This document shows positions 8,037-16,954 of a DNA stretch of 64,000 nucleotides, piece after piece. Origin of the DNA: Thermoleophilia bacterium UBA6103. Its GTDB lineage: Bacteria > Actinomycetota > Thermoleophilia > UBA2241. The notes beneath the pieces were generated by a model. That model searched no databases. It saw nothing but the letters and a program-made list of their open reading frames with translations, and had not been told where the DNA came from. The DNA is taken from NCBI GenBank assembly GCA_002423545.1, contig DIWP01000048.1:74303-138302 (forward strand), in the 5' to 3' direction. How positions within the stretch are numbered: position 1 is the stretch's first letter; each line of letters begins with the position of its first letter. A program made the translations under genes and the position numbers.

Positions 8037-8259
8037 GTGCCCTCCTCGACTGGTGCCGGATCCGTGACTCGGCGGACAGCGACCGCCACGTCTCTTCCGG
8101 GAGGAGTATCGACCGCGTTCCGGGCCGACTTGACCGCGAGTCGCCGCGGGTCGAACGGTGCGTCTCGGCGGGCCCGCTCCTCAGCGCAGGAGAAGGTGAC
8201 TCACAGGCAACGCACAGCAAAGCGCGGTAGAGTGCGTCTCACACAGAGGAGGCGCGCGC

Positions 8260-8949
8260 GTGGAAGACAAGACCCGCATCCTGGTCGTCGACGACGAGGC
8301 AAGCATCACCGAGCTGCTCGGGCTGGCCCTGCGCTACGAGGGCTTCGAGGTCGCGACGGCGGCCGACGGCCGCCGGGCCCTGGCCGCCGCCACCGACTTC
8401 CGTCCGGAGCTGATCGTCCTCGACATCATGCTGCCGGACTACGACGGCTTCGAGGTCGCCCGCCGTCTCAGCGCCCAGGGGCAGCGCATCCCGATCCTCT
8501 TCCTCACCGCCAGAGACACCACCGAGGACAAGGTCCGCGGGCTCACGCTCGGCGGCGACGACTACGTCACCAAGCCGTTCAGCATCGAGGAGCTGATCGC
8601 CCGCATCCGGGCCATACTGCGTCGCGCCGCCGGCGCCGACGAGTCCTCGCGGCTGTCGTTCGCAGACCTCGAGATGGACGAGGACACGCACGAGGTGTTC
8701 CGGGCCGGAACGCCGGTGGATCTCACGGCCACGGAGTTCAAGCTGCTGCGCTACCTGCTGCTGAACCCGCGCCGGGTGCTCACCAAGGACCAGATCCTCG
8801 ATCACGTCTGGCAGTACGACTTCGGCGGCAATGCCAATGTCGTCGAGACGTATATAAGCTACCTGCGCCGCAAGCTCGACCCGCTCGGCCCGCCGCTCAT
8901 CCACACCGTCCGCGGCGTCGGCTACAGCCTGCGCCTGCCGGCGGACTGA
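8260..8949 (+). CDS. OmpR-family response regulator
   Basis: A 229-residue DNA-binding regulator. The receiver domain (about 1-120) has the acidic pair VVDDE, the phosphoacceptor Asp55 in IVLDIMLPD, and the conserved Lys in VTKPF. The winged-helix output domain (about 135-225) ends with the family signature RRKLDPLGPPLIHTVRGVGYSLR. GTG at 8260 has AGGAGG seven bases upstream (8247-8252). The sensor kinase follows 6 bases later. The pair diverges from the five-domain chagasin gene, a plausible but unproven target. Confidence 0.95.
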   Translation: MEDKTRILVVDDEASITELLGLALRYEGFEVATAADGRRALAAATDFRPELIVLDIMLPDYDGFEVARRLSAQGQRIPILFLTARDTTEDKVRGLTLGGDDYVTKPFSIEELIARIRAILRRAAGADESSRLSFADLEMDEDTHEVFRAGTPVDLTATEFKLLRYLLLNPRRVLTKDQILDHVWQYDFGGNANVVETYISYLRRKLDPLGPPLIHTVRGVGYSLRLPAD

Positions 8950-8955
8950 CCGCCC

Positions 8956-10566
8956 GTGAGGCTCCCGGCCATGACCCTGCGCCTGCGCCTCCTCCTGGCG
9001 CTCGTGGCCCTGGCGGCGACCGGCCTGGTGATCGTCGACGTGGTGACCCACGCCCTCCTCGAGGACTACCTGGTCGACCGCGTCGACCAGCAGCTCTCCC
9101 TGGCCCGGCTGGCGACCGGCGTGGCGCTCGGCACCGGCATGGACGACATGATGGACGACCACGGCATGGACCTTGCGCGGCCGCGGCGCGGCACCGGACA
9201 GGCCATGCTGCCACCCGGCACCTACGGCGAGCTGCGCAGCTCGAACGGGGAGACGCTCGATTCGGTCACCTTCTCCTACGATGCCGGCGACGACAGCCGG
9301 CCCGACCTGCCCGAAGACTTCGACGAGCTGACCGATGACGGCCGGCGCAGGGCGCTCCTGACGGTCGATGCCGAGGGTACGACCCATTCGCGCTACCGCG
9401 TCCTGGTGACGCCGATCGGGGTCGCCGACGCAGACCTGATAGTGGCCGTCCCGCTCACCGAAGTCGACGAGACGCTCGCCCGGGTGATGTGGATAGAGAT
9501 CGTCGTCACGCTGGCGGCGCTGGTGGCGCTCGGCGGCACCGCCTGGTGGCTTGTGCGCCGCGAGCTGCGACCGCTCGACCGCATGGCCACCACGGCCGGC
9601 GAGATCGCCGCCGGCGACCTCTCCCAGCGCGTGCAGCCGGCCGAGCGGACCACCGAGGTCGGTCGTCTGGGCCTGGCGCTCAACGAGATGCTGGCCCAGA
9701 TCGAACGCGCCTTCGCCGCCCAGGAGGCGTCGGAGCAGCGGCTGCGCCGCTTTCTCGCCGACGCCTCTCACGAGCTGCGCACGCCGCTGACCTCGATCCG
9801 CGGCTACGCCGAGCTGTTCCGGCGCGGCGCCGGCGAGCGTCCCGAGGACCTGGCGGTCTCGATGCGCCGCATCGAGGACGAGGCGCGGCGCATGGGCGTG
9901 CTCGTCGACGATCTCCTGCTGCTGGCCCGCCTCGACGCCGACCGGCCGCTGGCTCAGGAGACGGTCGACTTCGCCGCCCTGGTCGCCGACTGCGTCCGCG
10001 ACGCCACGGCCGCCGATCCGGAACAGGGGATCTCCCTGGCCGGCCCCGACCGGCTGCTCCTCACCGGCGATGCCGACCGCCTGCGGCAGGTCGTGATGAA
10101 CCTGCTCACCAACGCCGTCCGCCATACGCCGCCGCAGACGCCGGTGGAGGTCCGGCTGGAGCTGGACCGAACGGCCGCGTCCCGGACCGGGACCGCCGCC
10201 CAGGACCAGTCCCGGGCGGACGGCACCCCCCCGGCCGGCACCGCCGTCCTGACCGTCCGCGACCACGGCCCCGGCCTGCCGCCGGACCAGCTCGACCGGG
10301 TCTTCGAGGCCTTCTATCGAGTCGACACCGGCCGCGCCCGGGACACCGGCGGCTCGGGGCTCGGGCTGGCGATCGTCAAGACGGTCGTGGAGGCACACGG
10401 CGGCGCGGTCGTCGTCGAGTCGGCTCCCGGCGAAGGGGCCGCCTTCGTCGTGCGGCTGCCGCTGCGGCCGGATCCCGCAGGTGACGACGGTCGAGCGCCG
10501 GCAGAGGACGAGTCCGGACCGGTCCCTCCCGACTCGTCATTGCCCGCCTTCGGCGAGCGCGGATAG
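8956..10566 (+). CDS. Sensor histidine kinase with Met/Asp-rich outer loop
   Basis: A 536-residue membrane kinase, partner of the upstream regulator. A first membrane helix is at about 8-31, an extracytoplasmic domain at 32-178, and a second helix at 179-200. A HAMP region (201-255) follows, then the HisKA domain with His272 in SHELRTPLTSIRGYAEL, and the ATPase domain with NLLTNAVRHTP, DHGPGLP and GGSGLGLAIVK. The outer loop contains GMDDMMDDHGMD at 61-72, which could bind a metal such as copper. The last 40 residues are disordered. It probably autophosphorylates and passes phosphate to Asp55 of the regulator. The signal is unknown. Confidence 0.93.
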   Translation: MRLPAMTLRLRLLLALVALAATGLVIVDVVTHALLEDYLVDRVDQQLSLARLATGVALGTGMDDMMDDHGMDLARPRRGTGQAMLPPGTYGELRSSNGETLDSVTFSYDAGDDSRPDLPEDFDELTDDGRRRALLTVDAEGTTHSRYRVLVTPIGVADADLIVAVPLTEVDETLARVMWIEIVVTLAALVALGGTAWWLVRRELRPLDRMATTAGEIAAGDLSQRVQPAERTTEVGRLGLALNEMLAQIERAFAAQEASEQRLRRFLADASHELRTPLTSIRGYAELFRRGAGERPEDLAVSMRRIEDEARRMGVLVDDLLLLARLDADRPLAQETVDFAALVADCVRDATAADPEQGISLAGPDRLLLTGDADRLRQVVMNLLTNAVRHTPPQTPVEVRLELDRTAASRTGTAAQDQSRADGTPPAGTAVLTVRDHGPGLPPDQLDRVFEAFYRVDTGRARDTGGSGLGLAIVKTVVEAHGGAVVVESAPGEGAAFVVRLPLRPDPAGDDGRAPAEDESGPVPPDSSLPAFGERG

Positions 10567-10571
10567 ACTGA

Positions 10572-10612
10572 CGGGCGCGGCACACCGGCGCAGCCGGCCT
10601 CTGCCGCGCCCG
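10572..10612 (+). terminator. Nested hairpin after the sensor kinase
   Basis: An 11-bp outer stem (CGGGCGCGGCA, 10572-10582, with 10602-10612) encloses a small CCGGC/GCCGG hairpin. It lies in the 77 bases between the kinase stop and purD, so probably ends the two-component transcript or attenuates read-through. Confidence 0.5.
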
Positions 10613-10643
10613 GCTTCCGTCCCGTCCCTCCCGGAGGTGCTGC

Positions 10644-11978
10644 ATGAAGGTCCTGGTCGTCGGCGGCGGCGGCCGCGAGCACGCACTCGTCCACGCCTTC
10701 GCCTCCTCCTCGCTGCAGCCCACGCTCTTCTGCGCCCCCGGCAACGCCGGCATCGCCGCCGAGGCCGAGTGCCTGCCGATCGGCGCCGAGGACATCGACG
10801 AGCTCCTGCGCTTCGCCTACAAGGAGAAGATCGACCTCACAGTGGTAGGTCCGGAGGCACCGCTCGTAGCCGGGATCGCCGACGCCTTCACCGCTCACGG
10901 CCTGCTCACCTTCGGCACCGACCGCGCCGCCTCACAGCTCGAGGGCAGCAAATCGTTCGCCAAGGATGTGATGTACGAGGCCAAGGCGCCGACCGGACGC
11001 TTCCGGCGCCACGACAATCTCGACGACGCCCTGCGCTGTCTCGAGGTCCAGGACACATACCCCCTGGTGATCAAGGCCGACGGTCTCGCCGCCGGCAAGG
11101 GAGTCGTCATCGCTCACGACTTCGAGGAAGCGCGCCAGGCCGTCGAGGAGAACCTCCGGCACCACCGGTTCGGCGGCGCCAGTGACAGCGTGCTGATCGA
11201 GGAGTATCTCACCGGCTCCGAGGTCAGCCTGCTGGCGCTCTGCGACGGCCGCACGATCCTGCCGATGGCTCCGGCCCAGGACTACAAGCGCATCTTCGCC
11301 GACGACGAGGGACCCAACACCGGCGGCATGGGCAGCTACTGTCCGGTACCGGGCTTCGGGCCGCGTGAGATCGATTTCATCGTCGAGACCGTCTACGAGC
11401 CGGTCATCGAGGCGCTGCGCCGGCGCGACATCACCTTCCGCGGCGTCCTCTACGGGGGCCTGATCATCACAGATGACGGCGCCCGGGTCCTCGAGTTCAA
11501 CTGCCGCTTCGGGGACCCGGAGACGCAGGCCATCCTGCCGCGCCTGCGCAGCGACTTGCTCGAGGTCTGCCTGGCGACGGCTCGCGGCGAGCTGGCCGGG
11601 GTGCGGCTCGACTGGCATCCCGACGCCTGCGTCTCGGTCGTGATGGCCTCACGCGGCTATCCTGAGTCGAGCTCCAGGGGCGACGTGATCAGCGGCCTCG
11701 AAGACGCCGCCGGACTCGAGGCGGTCGATGTCTACCACGCCGGCACCACCTTCGGTGACGTCTGCAGCGACGGCACCCGGCCGATCGTCACCGCCGGCGG
11801 CCGCGTGCTGGCGGTCAGCGCGCTCGGCGAGACGTTCGCGGCGGCGCGCGAGCGCGCGTACCAGAGCGTTGAGCGCATCGCCTTCCCGGGCATGCAGTCC
11901 AGACCGGACATCGCCGCGCGCGCGGTGCGCGCCGAGCAGGACGACTGGAGCCTCTTCCCGCCCGGCTGGGCCGGCTGA
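10644..11978 (+). CDS. purD: Phosphoribosylamine-glycine ligase (GAR synthetase)
   Basis: Second step of de novo purine synthesis: ATP-dependent joining of phosphoribosylamine and glycine. The 444-residue protein has the N-terminal MKVLVVGGGGREHAL, the ATP-grasp segment VIKADGLAAGKGVVI, the metal site EFNCRFGDPETQ, and MGSYCPVP, all typical of PurD. The ATG is preceded by GGAGGTGCTGC. It is of standard length, and purE follows after 188 bases. That gap contains an 8-bp inverted repeat (GCGTCTCG/CGAGACGC) but no T-tract. Confidence 0.97.
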   Translation: MKVLVVGGGGREHALVHAFASSSLQPTLFCAPGNAGIAAEAECLPIGAEDIDELLRFAYKEKIDLTVVGPEAPLVAGIADAFTAHGLLTFGTDRAASQLEGSKSFAKDVMYEAKAPTGRFRRHDNLDDALRCLEVQDTYPLVIKADGLAAGKGVVIAHDFEEARQAVEENLRHHRFGGASDSVLIEEYLTGSEVSLLALCDGRTILPMAPAQDYKRIFADDEGPNTGGMGSYCPVPGFGPREIDFIVETVYEPVIEALRRRDITFRGVLYGGLIITDDGARVLEFNCRFGDPETQAILPRLRSDLLEVCLATARGELAGVRLDWHPDACVSVVMASRGYPESSSRGDVISGLEDAAGLEAVDVYHAGTTFGDVCSDGTRPIVTAGGRVLAVSALGETFAAARERAYQSVERIAFPGMQSRPDIAARAVRAEQDDWSLFPPGWAG

Positions 11979-12166
11979 GCAGGCAGGAACGGCGGCACGT
12001 CGATGCGTCTCGCGACGCGCCCTGCGGACTCGTGTCGAGACGCGCAGCGCCACCCCCGACAGAGCGTCACGAGACATCGTGATCACGTCACGCCACCATG
12101 GACGTCCAGCTACGGACATCCAGGCAACGACACCGCCCGGGACCGCCGGGACGAGAAGGAGCAGAG

Positions 12167-12616
12167 ATGGATGAGACACGGACCGAGGTCGAAGCGCTGA
12201 TGGCCGACATGGACGCCAGCCCGGTGCTGGTGGGCATCGTGATGGGCAGCGAGAGCGACCGTGAGGTGATGCAGCCGGCCTCGACGGAGCTCGAAGAGCG
12301 CCGTATCCCCTTCGAGGTCAACGTGCTCTCGGCACATCGCACCCCCGACAAGGTCGCCGAGTACGCGCGCGGCGCCCAGGCGCGCGGGCTCAAGGTCATC
12401 ATCGCCGGAGCCGGCAAGGCGGCGGCGCTGCCCGGCGTCATCGCCGCGTACACCAACCTGCCGGTGATCGGCGTGCCGATCAAGACCAGCGACCTCGGCG
12501 GACTCGACTCACTGCTGAGCATCGTGCAGATGCCGCCCGGCGTGCCGGTCGCCTGCGTGGCCATCAACGGCGCCCGCAACGCCGCCATCCTGGCGGCGAA
12601 GATCCTCGACGTCTGA
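12167..12616 (+). CDS. purE: N5-carboxyaminoimidazole ribonucleotide mutase
   Basis: A 149-residue PurE. It converts N5-CAIR to CAIR (class I) in purine synthesis. Seen motifs are GIVMGSESD, NVLSAHRTPD, IIAGAGKAAALPGV and GLDSLLSIVQMPPGVPVA. Such class I enzymes usually need PurK to make N5-CAIR; purK is not in the window. The frame is open to 12098, but ATG at 12167 has AAGGAG eight bases before it. It converges with the MFS gene, whose stop is 39 bases downstream on the other strand. Confidence 0.95.
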   Translation: MDETRTEVEALMADMDASPVLVGIVMGSESDREVMQPASTELEERRIPFEVNVLSAHRTPDKVAEYARGAQARGLKVIIAGAGKAAALPGVIAAYTNLPVIGVPIKTSDLGGLDSLLSIVQMPPGVPVACVAINGARNAAILAAKILDV

Positions 12617-12655
12617 GCCGCGCGCCGGCTCGCCGCGGCCGACCGGACCGACGGT

Positions 12656-13900
12656 CTAGCGCCGCGGGACCCGGCCGACGTTCAGCCACGCCGTGGCCAC
12701 GGTCGCGGCGGCGACCGTGGCGGCGGCGATACCTAGCGTCCACGACACCCCCAGGGACGCGGCGACGTGACCCCACACCGCACTCCCCAGCGCTGCCGTC
12801 AGGTAGAGCGCCGCCAGGCACGCAGCGAGCATGCGCGCCCGCATGGCATCCGGCACCGCCGTCTGCACGGCCATGCAGAGCAGGACGATGACGCCGGTCC
12901 AGGCCGCCCCGATGACGACCATGGCGACGACGATCGCAGTGATCGACGAGCAGAGGGCCGGAACGAGCATCGCGGCGGCGCACGTCAGCGTCAGCGCCGT
13001 CACCGCGATGCCGGTCGGGCGCCGTCGCAGGAGGCGCAGGACAAGCACGACGCCGCAGATGCCTCCCAGCCCCGAGGCCGCCTGCAGCAGTCCGAAGCCC
13101 GCCGGCCCCAGATCGAGCGGTCCGCGCGCCACGACGACCAGCAGCGACCAGATGGCGCTGGCCCCGAAGGCCAGCGCGCCGACGCGCAGTGCGGCGTTGC
13201 GCACGGTGGGCGTCAGCGCCGCCGTGTGGACACCGGCGCGCAGGGCGCCGCCGACCCGGGCCGCCGTGACCGCCTCCGCCGCCCGTCTCGCAGGCATGCG
13301 CCCCACCGATGCCGCGGCGGCAAGAAAGGCGCCGGCGTCGGCGCAGAGCGCGGCGGCGATGCCGGCGCCGGCGATGATCAGGCCGCCGAGCGATCCGGCA
13401 GAGGCGCGGCCGAACCACTGATGACCGGCGTGTGCGGCGCCGGCCGTGACGCCCCCTGTGAGACCGCTGCCGGCGCCGCCGGCAGCCAGGGCCGGCCAGC
13501 CGGCCGCCAGCACGCCGTGACCCAGCCCCATCGCGCCGGCCACGAGCAGCAGGAGCACCGGGCCCACGACTCCGGTCAACACCAGCGTGGCCAGTATGAC
13601 GGCGATGAACGCGAGCACCACCGACGTTCCGCGCACAAGACGTCGCATGTCGACCAGGTCCACCAGCGCCGCCGAGATCAGCACCGCGATACAGACACCG
13701 AAGGTGATCACCGCCTGCACGCCGGCCAGGAGCCGGGCATCCCGGGTGAGCTCGGTCATGAGCCAGGCAGCCGTCGTCTCCTGCAGCCACGCTCCGACGG
13801 CAGCCAGGATCGCCGCCGGCCAGAGCCAGCCGACGCCGCTGCTCCGGTCTCTGCCGGTGCCGGCGGCACGGGTCGCGGTATCTGCCGCGGTACGGCTCAC
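12656..13900 (-). CDS. MFS transporter (MFS_3-like, enterobactin exporter type)
   Basis: A 414-residue integral membrane protein with about 10-12 hydrophobic helices. The first loop reads QETTAAWLMTEL and the C-terminal half has AVPDAMRARMLA, both resembling the MFS_3 group of putative exporters. The substrate is unknown. The frame is open to 14023, but the upstream part is not hydrophobic; GTG at 13900 (VSRTAADTATR) has GGTGAT six bases upstream. Transcription is opposite to the flanking purE and ridA, so it is a separate unit. Confidence 0.8.
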   Translation of the reverse strand: MSRTAADTATRAAGTGRDRSSGVGWLWPAAILAAVGAWLQETTAAWLMTELTRDARLLAGVQAVITFGVCIAVLISAALVDLVDMRRLVRGTSVVLAFIAVILATLVLTGVVGPVLLLLVAGAMGLGHGVLAAGWPALAAGGAGSGLTGGVTAGAAHAGHQWFGRASAGSLGGLIIAGAGIAAALCADAGAFLAAAASVGRMPARRAAEAVTAARVGGALRAGVHTAALTPTVRNAALRVGALAFGASAIWSLLVVVARGPLDLGPAGFGLLQAASGLGGICGVVLVLRLLRRRPTGIAVTALTLTCAAAMLVPALCSSITAIVVAMVVIGAAWTGVIVLLCMAVQTAVPDAMRARMLAACLAALYLTAALGSAVWGHVAASLGVSWTLGIAAATVAAATVATAWLNVGRVPRR

Positions 13901-14133
13901 CTCGCCATCACCTCTCCGTGGCGTCTCTGCGCCACACGACGTTCTCCGGCGCGTGCGCCCAGTGGAAGGCTGCCGCCCGGCCGAGGACCCCGTGTCGGCG
14001 GGCCGGCTCACACAAGAGCTCAACGACCGGCGGTCCGCTTGCTATGCTCGACCGCACAGTGCCGAATCTTGACCCCGGCCGGCGGCCGGTAGCCGCCGAC
14101 ATGCTTCGACCGCAGACGATGAAGGGATGTCAG

Positions 14134-14511
14134 ATGAGCAAGACCCCGTACGCCGCCGCCGACGCCGCCCCGCCGGTCGGTCCCTACTCGCCGGCCGTCG
14201 GCAGTGGCGAGCTGCTCTTCCTGTCGGGACAGATCGCCCTCGACGCCGGCGGCGGAACGGTGGGCGAGACCGCCGCCGAGCAGGCCCACAAGGCTCTCGA
14301 GAACATGCGTTCGCTGCTGGCGGCCGCCGGTCTGGACATGGACGCTGTGCTCAAGACGACGATCTTCCTCACCGACATGGCCGACTTCGCCGCCGTCAAC
14401 GAGGTCTACGCCGGATTCTTCACGCCACCGTTCCCGGCCCGGTCGACGGTCGCCGTGGCCGCCCTGCCGAAAGGACTTCGCGTCGAGATCGAGGCCATCG
14501 CCCAACGCTGA
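14134..14511 (+). CDS. ridA: RidA family enamine/imine deaminase
   Basis: A 125-residue RidA (YjgF/YER057c/UK114). It shows GPYSPAV, FLSGQIALD, FLTDMADFAAVNEVY and the active-site segment FPARSTVAVAALPKGLRVEIEAIA, with the catalytic Arg and Glu. RidA hydrolyses reactive 2-aminoacrylate made by PLP enzymes, protecting them from damage. ATG at 14134 has AAGGGATG upstream. A second, diverged copy follows 123 bases later. Confidence 0.93.
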   Translation: MSKTPYAAADAAPPVGPYSPAVGSGELLFLSGQIALDAGGGTVGETAAEQAHKALENMRSLLAAAGLDMDAVLKTTIFLTDMADFAAVNEVYAGFFTPPFPARSTVAVAALPKGLRVEIEAIAQR

Positions 14512-14634
14512 CAGGCCGGCGGCCGCGACCCGACATGCACGGCCATAGCCGTCGTGTCGAGCTTTCGCGCCCGCTCATACGCTCGGTGAACGCATCAGCG
14601 ACACGGACTCCCGCCGACGGGGAACACTGCGGGC

Positions 14635-15015
14635 ATGAGCAAGCGTGCCGTCACATCGCATCTGGCCGGCGGAACAGGCGGGCCGTTCCCAGCGGCCGCC
14701 GACACGGGCAAGCACGTGTTCGTGTCGATGCAGCTGCCGGTCGACGCTCACGGCAGACTGGTGGACGGCCCGGCGGCACAGCAGGCGTCCCGGGTCCTCG
14801 AGAACATCCGCCTGCACCTGCAGGTCGTCGGGCTGCGTCTCGACGACATCGTGCAGATGACGTTCTACCTCACCGACCTTGCCGATCTGCAGCCGGTCGA
14901 CGCGGCGCTGGGCGCAGCCTTCGCGGCGCCGCTGCCGACCCGCACCGTGGTCGCCGTCGCCGACCTGCCGGTGGGCGCGGCGGTCGGTGTCGAGGCTGTC
15001 GCCGTCCGCTACTGA
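14635..15015 (+). CDS. Diverged RidA-like protein
   Basis: A 126-residue relative of the preceding RidA. It keeps the tail region (LPTRTVVAVADLPVGAAVGVEAVAV) with the Arg and Glu of the active site and the FYLTDLADLQPVDAAL segment. The N-terminal half differs: GPYSPAV becomes GGPFPAAAD, and the usual SGQ is SMQ. Overall identity to its neighbour is well below half by eye, so this is an old paralogue, perhaps with another imine substrate or a non-catalytic role. Confidence 0.82.
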   Translation: MSKRAVTSHLAGGTGGPFPAAADTGKHVFVSMQLPVDAHGRLVDGPAAQQASRVLENIRLHLQVVGLRLDDIVQMTFYLTDLADLQPVDAALGAAFAAPLPTRTVVAVADLPVGAAVGVEAVAVRY

Positions 15016-15313
15016 CGGTCCGGCGACGGCCGTCCGGCGTCGCGGACACGGCCGACGCTGCGTCCGGCGCCTCACGAGAGCAGGACGCGGCAGCGGTCCG
15101 GCGCGGACCGGTCGGGAGGTCCCTCGACGGACCGGAGGAGCGTCCACTGACGGCCCGGCGGCGGCCCCGCGGTCACCGCGGACGTTCGGCACGTGACGAC
15201 CGCGAGTGGCAGGCGGCCGTCGCGGCAGGCTGTGAGAGAATCGCCGGCAGCAGGGCATCGCCCGGCGCCGTGACCACCGCTCGTGGCGCCGGACCACGAC
15301 CGGAGGCGTCGAG
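15016..15313. other. Intergenic region between ridA-like gene and purB
   Basis: No convincing gene in these 298 bases. A 7-bp hairpin (CGGTCCG at 15094-15100 with 15104-15110, 3-base loop) may end the RidA transcript, and a GGTCC/GGACC repeat follows. I see no recognisable riboswitch or T-tract. Confidence 0.5.
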
Positions 15314-16621
15314 ATGATCGAGCGTTACACCTTGCCCGAGATGGGCGGAATCTGGACCGACGAGGCGAGGATGCACGCCTGGCTGCAGGTCGAGATCGCC
15401 GCCGTCAAGGCCTGGGCGCAGCTCGGCAAGGTACCACCGGAGGCGGTCGCCGAGATCGAGGCCCGGGCCGACTTCGACGTCGCCCGCGTCAACGAGATCG
15501 AACAGACGACCAACCACGACGTCATCGCGTTCCTCACCAACGTCGCCGAGCACGTCGGCGAGTCGAGCAAGTACATCCACTACGGCATGACGAGCAGCGA
15601 CATGCTCGACACCGGCCTGGCGCTGCAGATCAAGGCCGCCGGTGAGCTGCTGCAGCGGGACCTCTCGGCACTCGGCGTGGTGCTCAAGCGCCGCGCCCTG
15701 GAGTACCGCGACGCGGTGCAGGTGGGCCGCACCCACGGCGTGCACGCCGAGCCGATCACCTTCGGCATGAAGCTCGGCATCTGGGCCTTCGAGGCACGCC
15801 GCGACCTCGACCGCCTGCGGCACGCCACGGACGAGGCCGCCGTGGGCAAGATCAGCGGCGCCGTGGGCGCCTACAACCACATCGACCCGCGCGTGGAGGA
15901 GCTGGTCTGCGGCGAGCTCGGCATCGGCTTCGAGCCGATCTCCAGCCAGGTGGTCCAGCGCGACCGGATCGCCTGGTTCCTGAACGCCGTCGCCGTCACC
16001 GGGGCAAGCATCGAGAAGATGGCCATCGAGGTCCGCCATCTGCAGCGCACCGAGGTCCGCGAGGCCGAGGAGGCGTTCGGCAAGGGGCAGAAGGGCTCCT
16101 CGGCGATGCCGCACAAGCGCAATCCGATCCTCAGCGAACGCATGGCCGGCTGCGCCCGCGTGCTGCGCGCCAACGCCATGGTCGGCCTGGAGAACATCGC
16201 GCTCTGGCACGAGAGGGACATCAGCCACAGCAGCGCCGAGCGCATCGTGCTGCCGGACAGCTGCATCCTGCTCGACTACATGCTGCAGAAGTGGACGAAG
16301 CTCGTCGACGGGCTGATCGTCGACACCGAGCGCATGCGCGCCAACCTCGACCTCAGCCACCGGCTGGTCTTCAGCGAGGCGATGCTGCTGGCGCTCATCG
16401 ACACAGGCATGCTGCGCGAGGACGCCTACAGGGTGGTGCAGGAGAGCGCCATGACGGCCTGGCAGGAGGGCCGCGACTTCGGCGAACTGATCGCGGCCAA
16501 CCCGGGAGTCCAGGCCGTGATGAGCGCCGACGAGGTCGCCGCCGTGCTCGACCCGGGCCGCCACGCCGCCGGGCGCGACGTGATCTTCGGCCGTCTCGAG
16601 GCGCTCTCGTTCGACGACTGA
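15314..16621 (+). CDS. purB: Adenylosuccinate lyase
   Basis: Acts twice in purine metabolism: it splits SAICAR to AICAR and adenylosuccinate to AMP, releasing fumarate each time. The 435-residue sequence carries the superfamily signature GSSAMPHKRNP, the active-site THGVHAEPITFG and YGMTSSDMLDT. The ATG at 15314 is preceded by GGAGGCGTCGAG. It is of usual length. No pur gene is directly adjacent downstream; a gap and then the convergent arc operon follow. Confidence 0.97.
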   Translation: MIERYTLPEMGGIWTDEARMHAWLQVEIAAVKAWAQLGKVPPEAVAEIEARADFDVARVNEIEQTTNHDVIAFLTNVAEHVGESSKYIHYGMTSSDMLDTGLALQIKAAGELLQRDLSALGVVLKRRALEYRDAVQVGRTHGVHAEPITFGMKLGIWAFEARRDLDRLRHATDEAAVGKISGAVGAYNHIDPRVEELVCGELGIGFEPISSQVVQRDRIAWFLNAVAVTGASIEKMAIEVRHLQRTEVREAEEAFGKGQKGSSAMPHKRNPILSERMAGCARVLRANAMVGLENIALWHERDISHSSAERIVLPDSCILLDYMLQKWTKLVDGLIVDTERMRANLDLSHRLVFSEAMLLALIDTGMLREDAYRVVQESAMTAWQEGRDFGELIAANPGVQAVMSADEVAAVLDPGRHAAGRDVIFGRLEALSFDD

Positions 16622-16954
16622 CCGCAGGGGCTGCCGAAGGGAGGCTCACCGGTCTGCCGGTCTGCACCTTCGACGCTGGCTTTCCAGCATCTCGGCGTCG
16701 AGACACAGGCACCCGGCTGACCGTCGGTGGCCCCGTCGGTCAGACATCGCCGAGGCCGACGCCGCCGGCCGACAGGAACCATGCCTTCTTCTGCAGCGGC
16801 GTGAGCTTCACCCGACCGCCCGCGGCAGAGCTGGTGTGCACGGATCTCTCCTCTCATCGGAGACCCCGGGACGTCCCCTACCAAGGCGCCCGTGATCTGT
16901 GTTCTCCTCTCGGCGACTGCTGCGCCGCCGGCGCTGCGGCGCTTCGACCCTCTC
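16622..16954. other. Intergenic region between purB and arcA
   Basis: These 333 bases separate two convergent units. The only coding signal I see is a 33-codon minus-strand ORF (16740-16841), described separately. I found no strong terminator hairpin. Confidence 0.5.
16740..16841 (-). CDS. Small ORF of 33 codons, possible remnant of a transporter gene
   Basis: GTG at 16841 is preceded by a good ribosome site (GAGGAG, 6 bases before) and opens 33 codons ending at TGA (16740-16742). The product reads MHTSSAAGGRVKLTPLQKKA followed by WFLSAGGVGLGDV. The LTPLQKKAWFLSAGG part resembles the start of the first helix of MFS sugar or aromatic-acid transporters, so it may be the remains of one, or a genuine small protein. 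No continuation of such a transporter is seen in other frames. Low certainty. Confidence 0.3.
   Translation of the reverse strand: MHTSSAAGGRVKLTPLQKKAWFLSAGGVGLGDV

Noticed and set aside
8239..10398. Minus-strand open frame of 719 codons over the two-component genes
   Set aside because: Composition is Gly/Arg/Val-rich without motifs, and the plus strand encodes a clear regulator and kinase.
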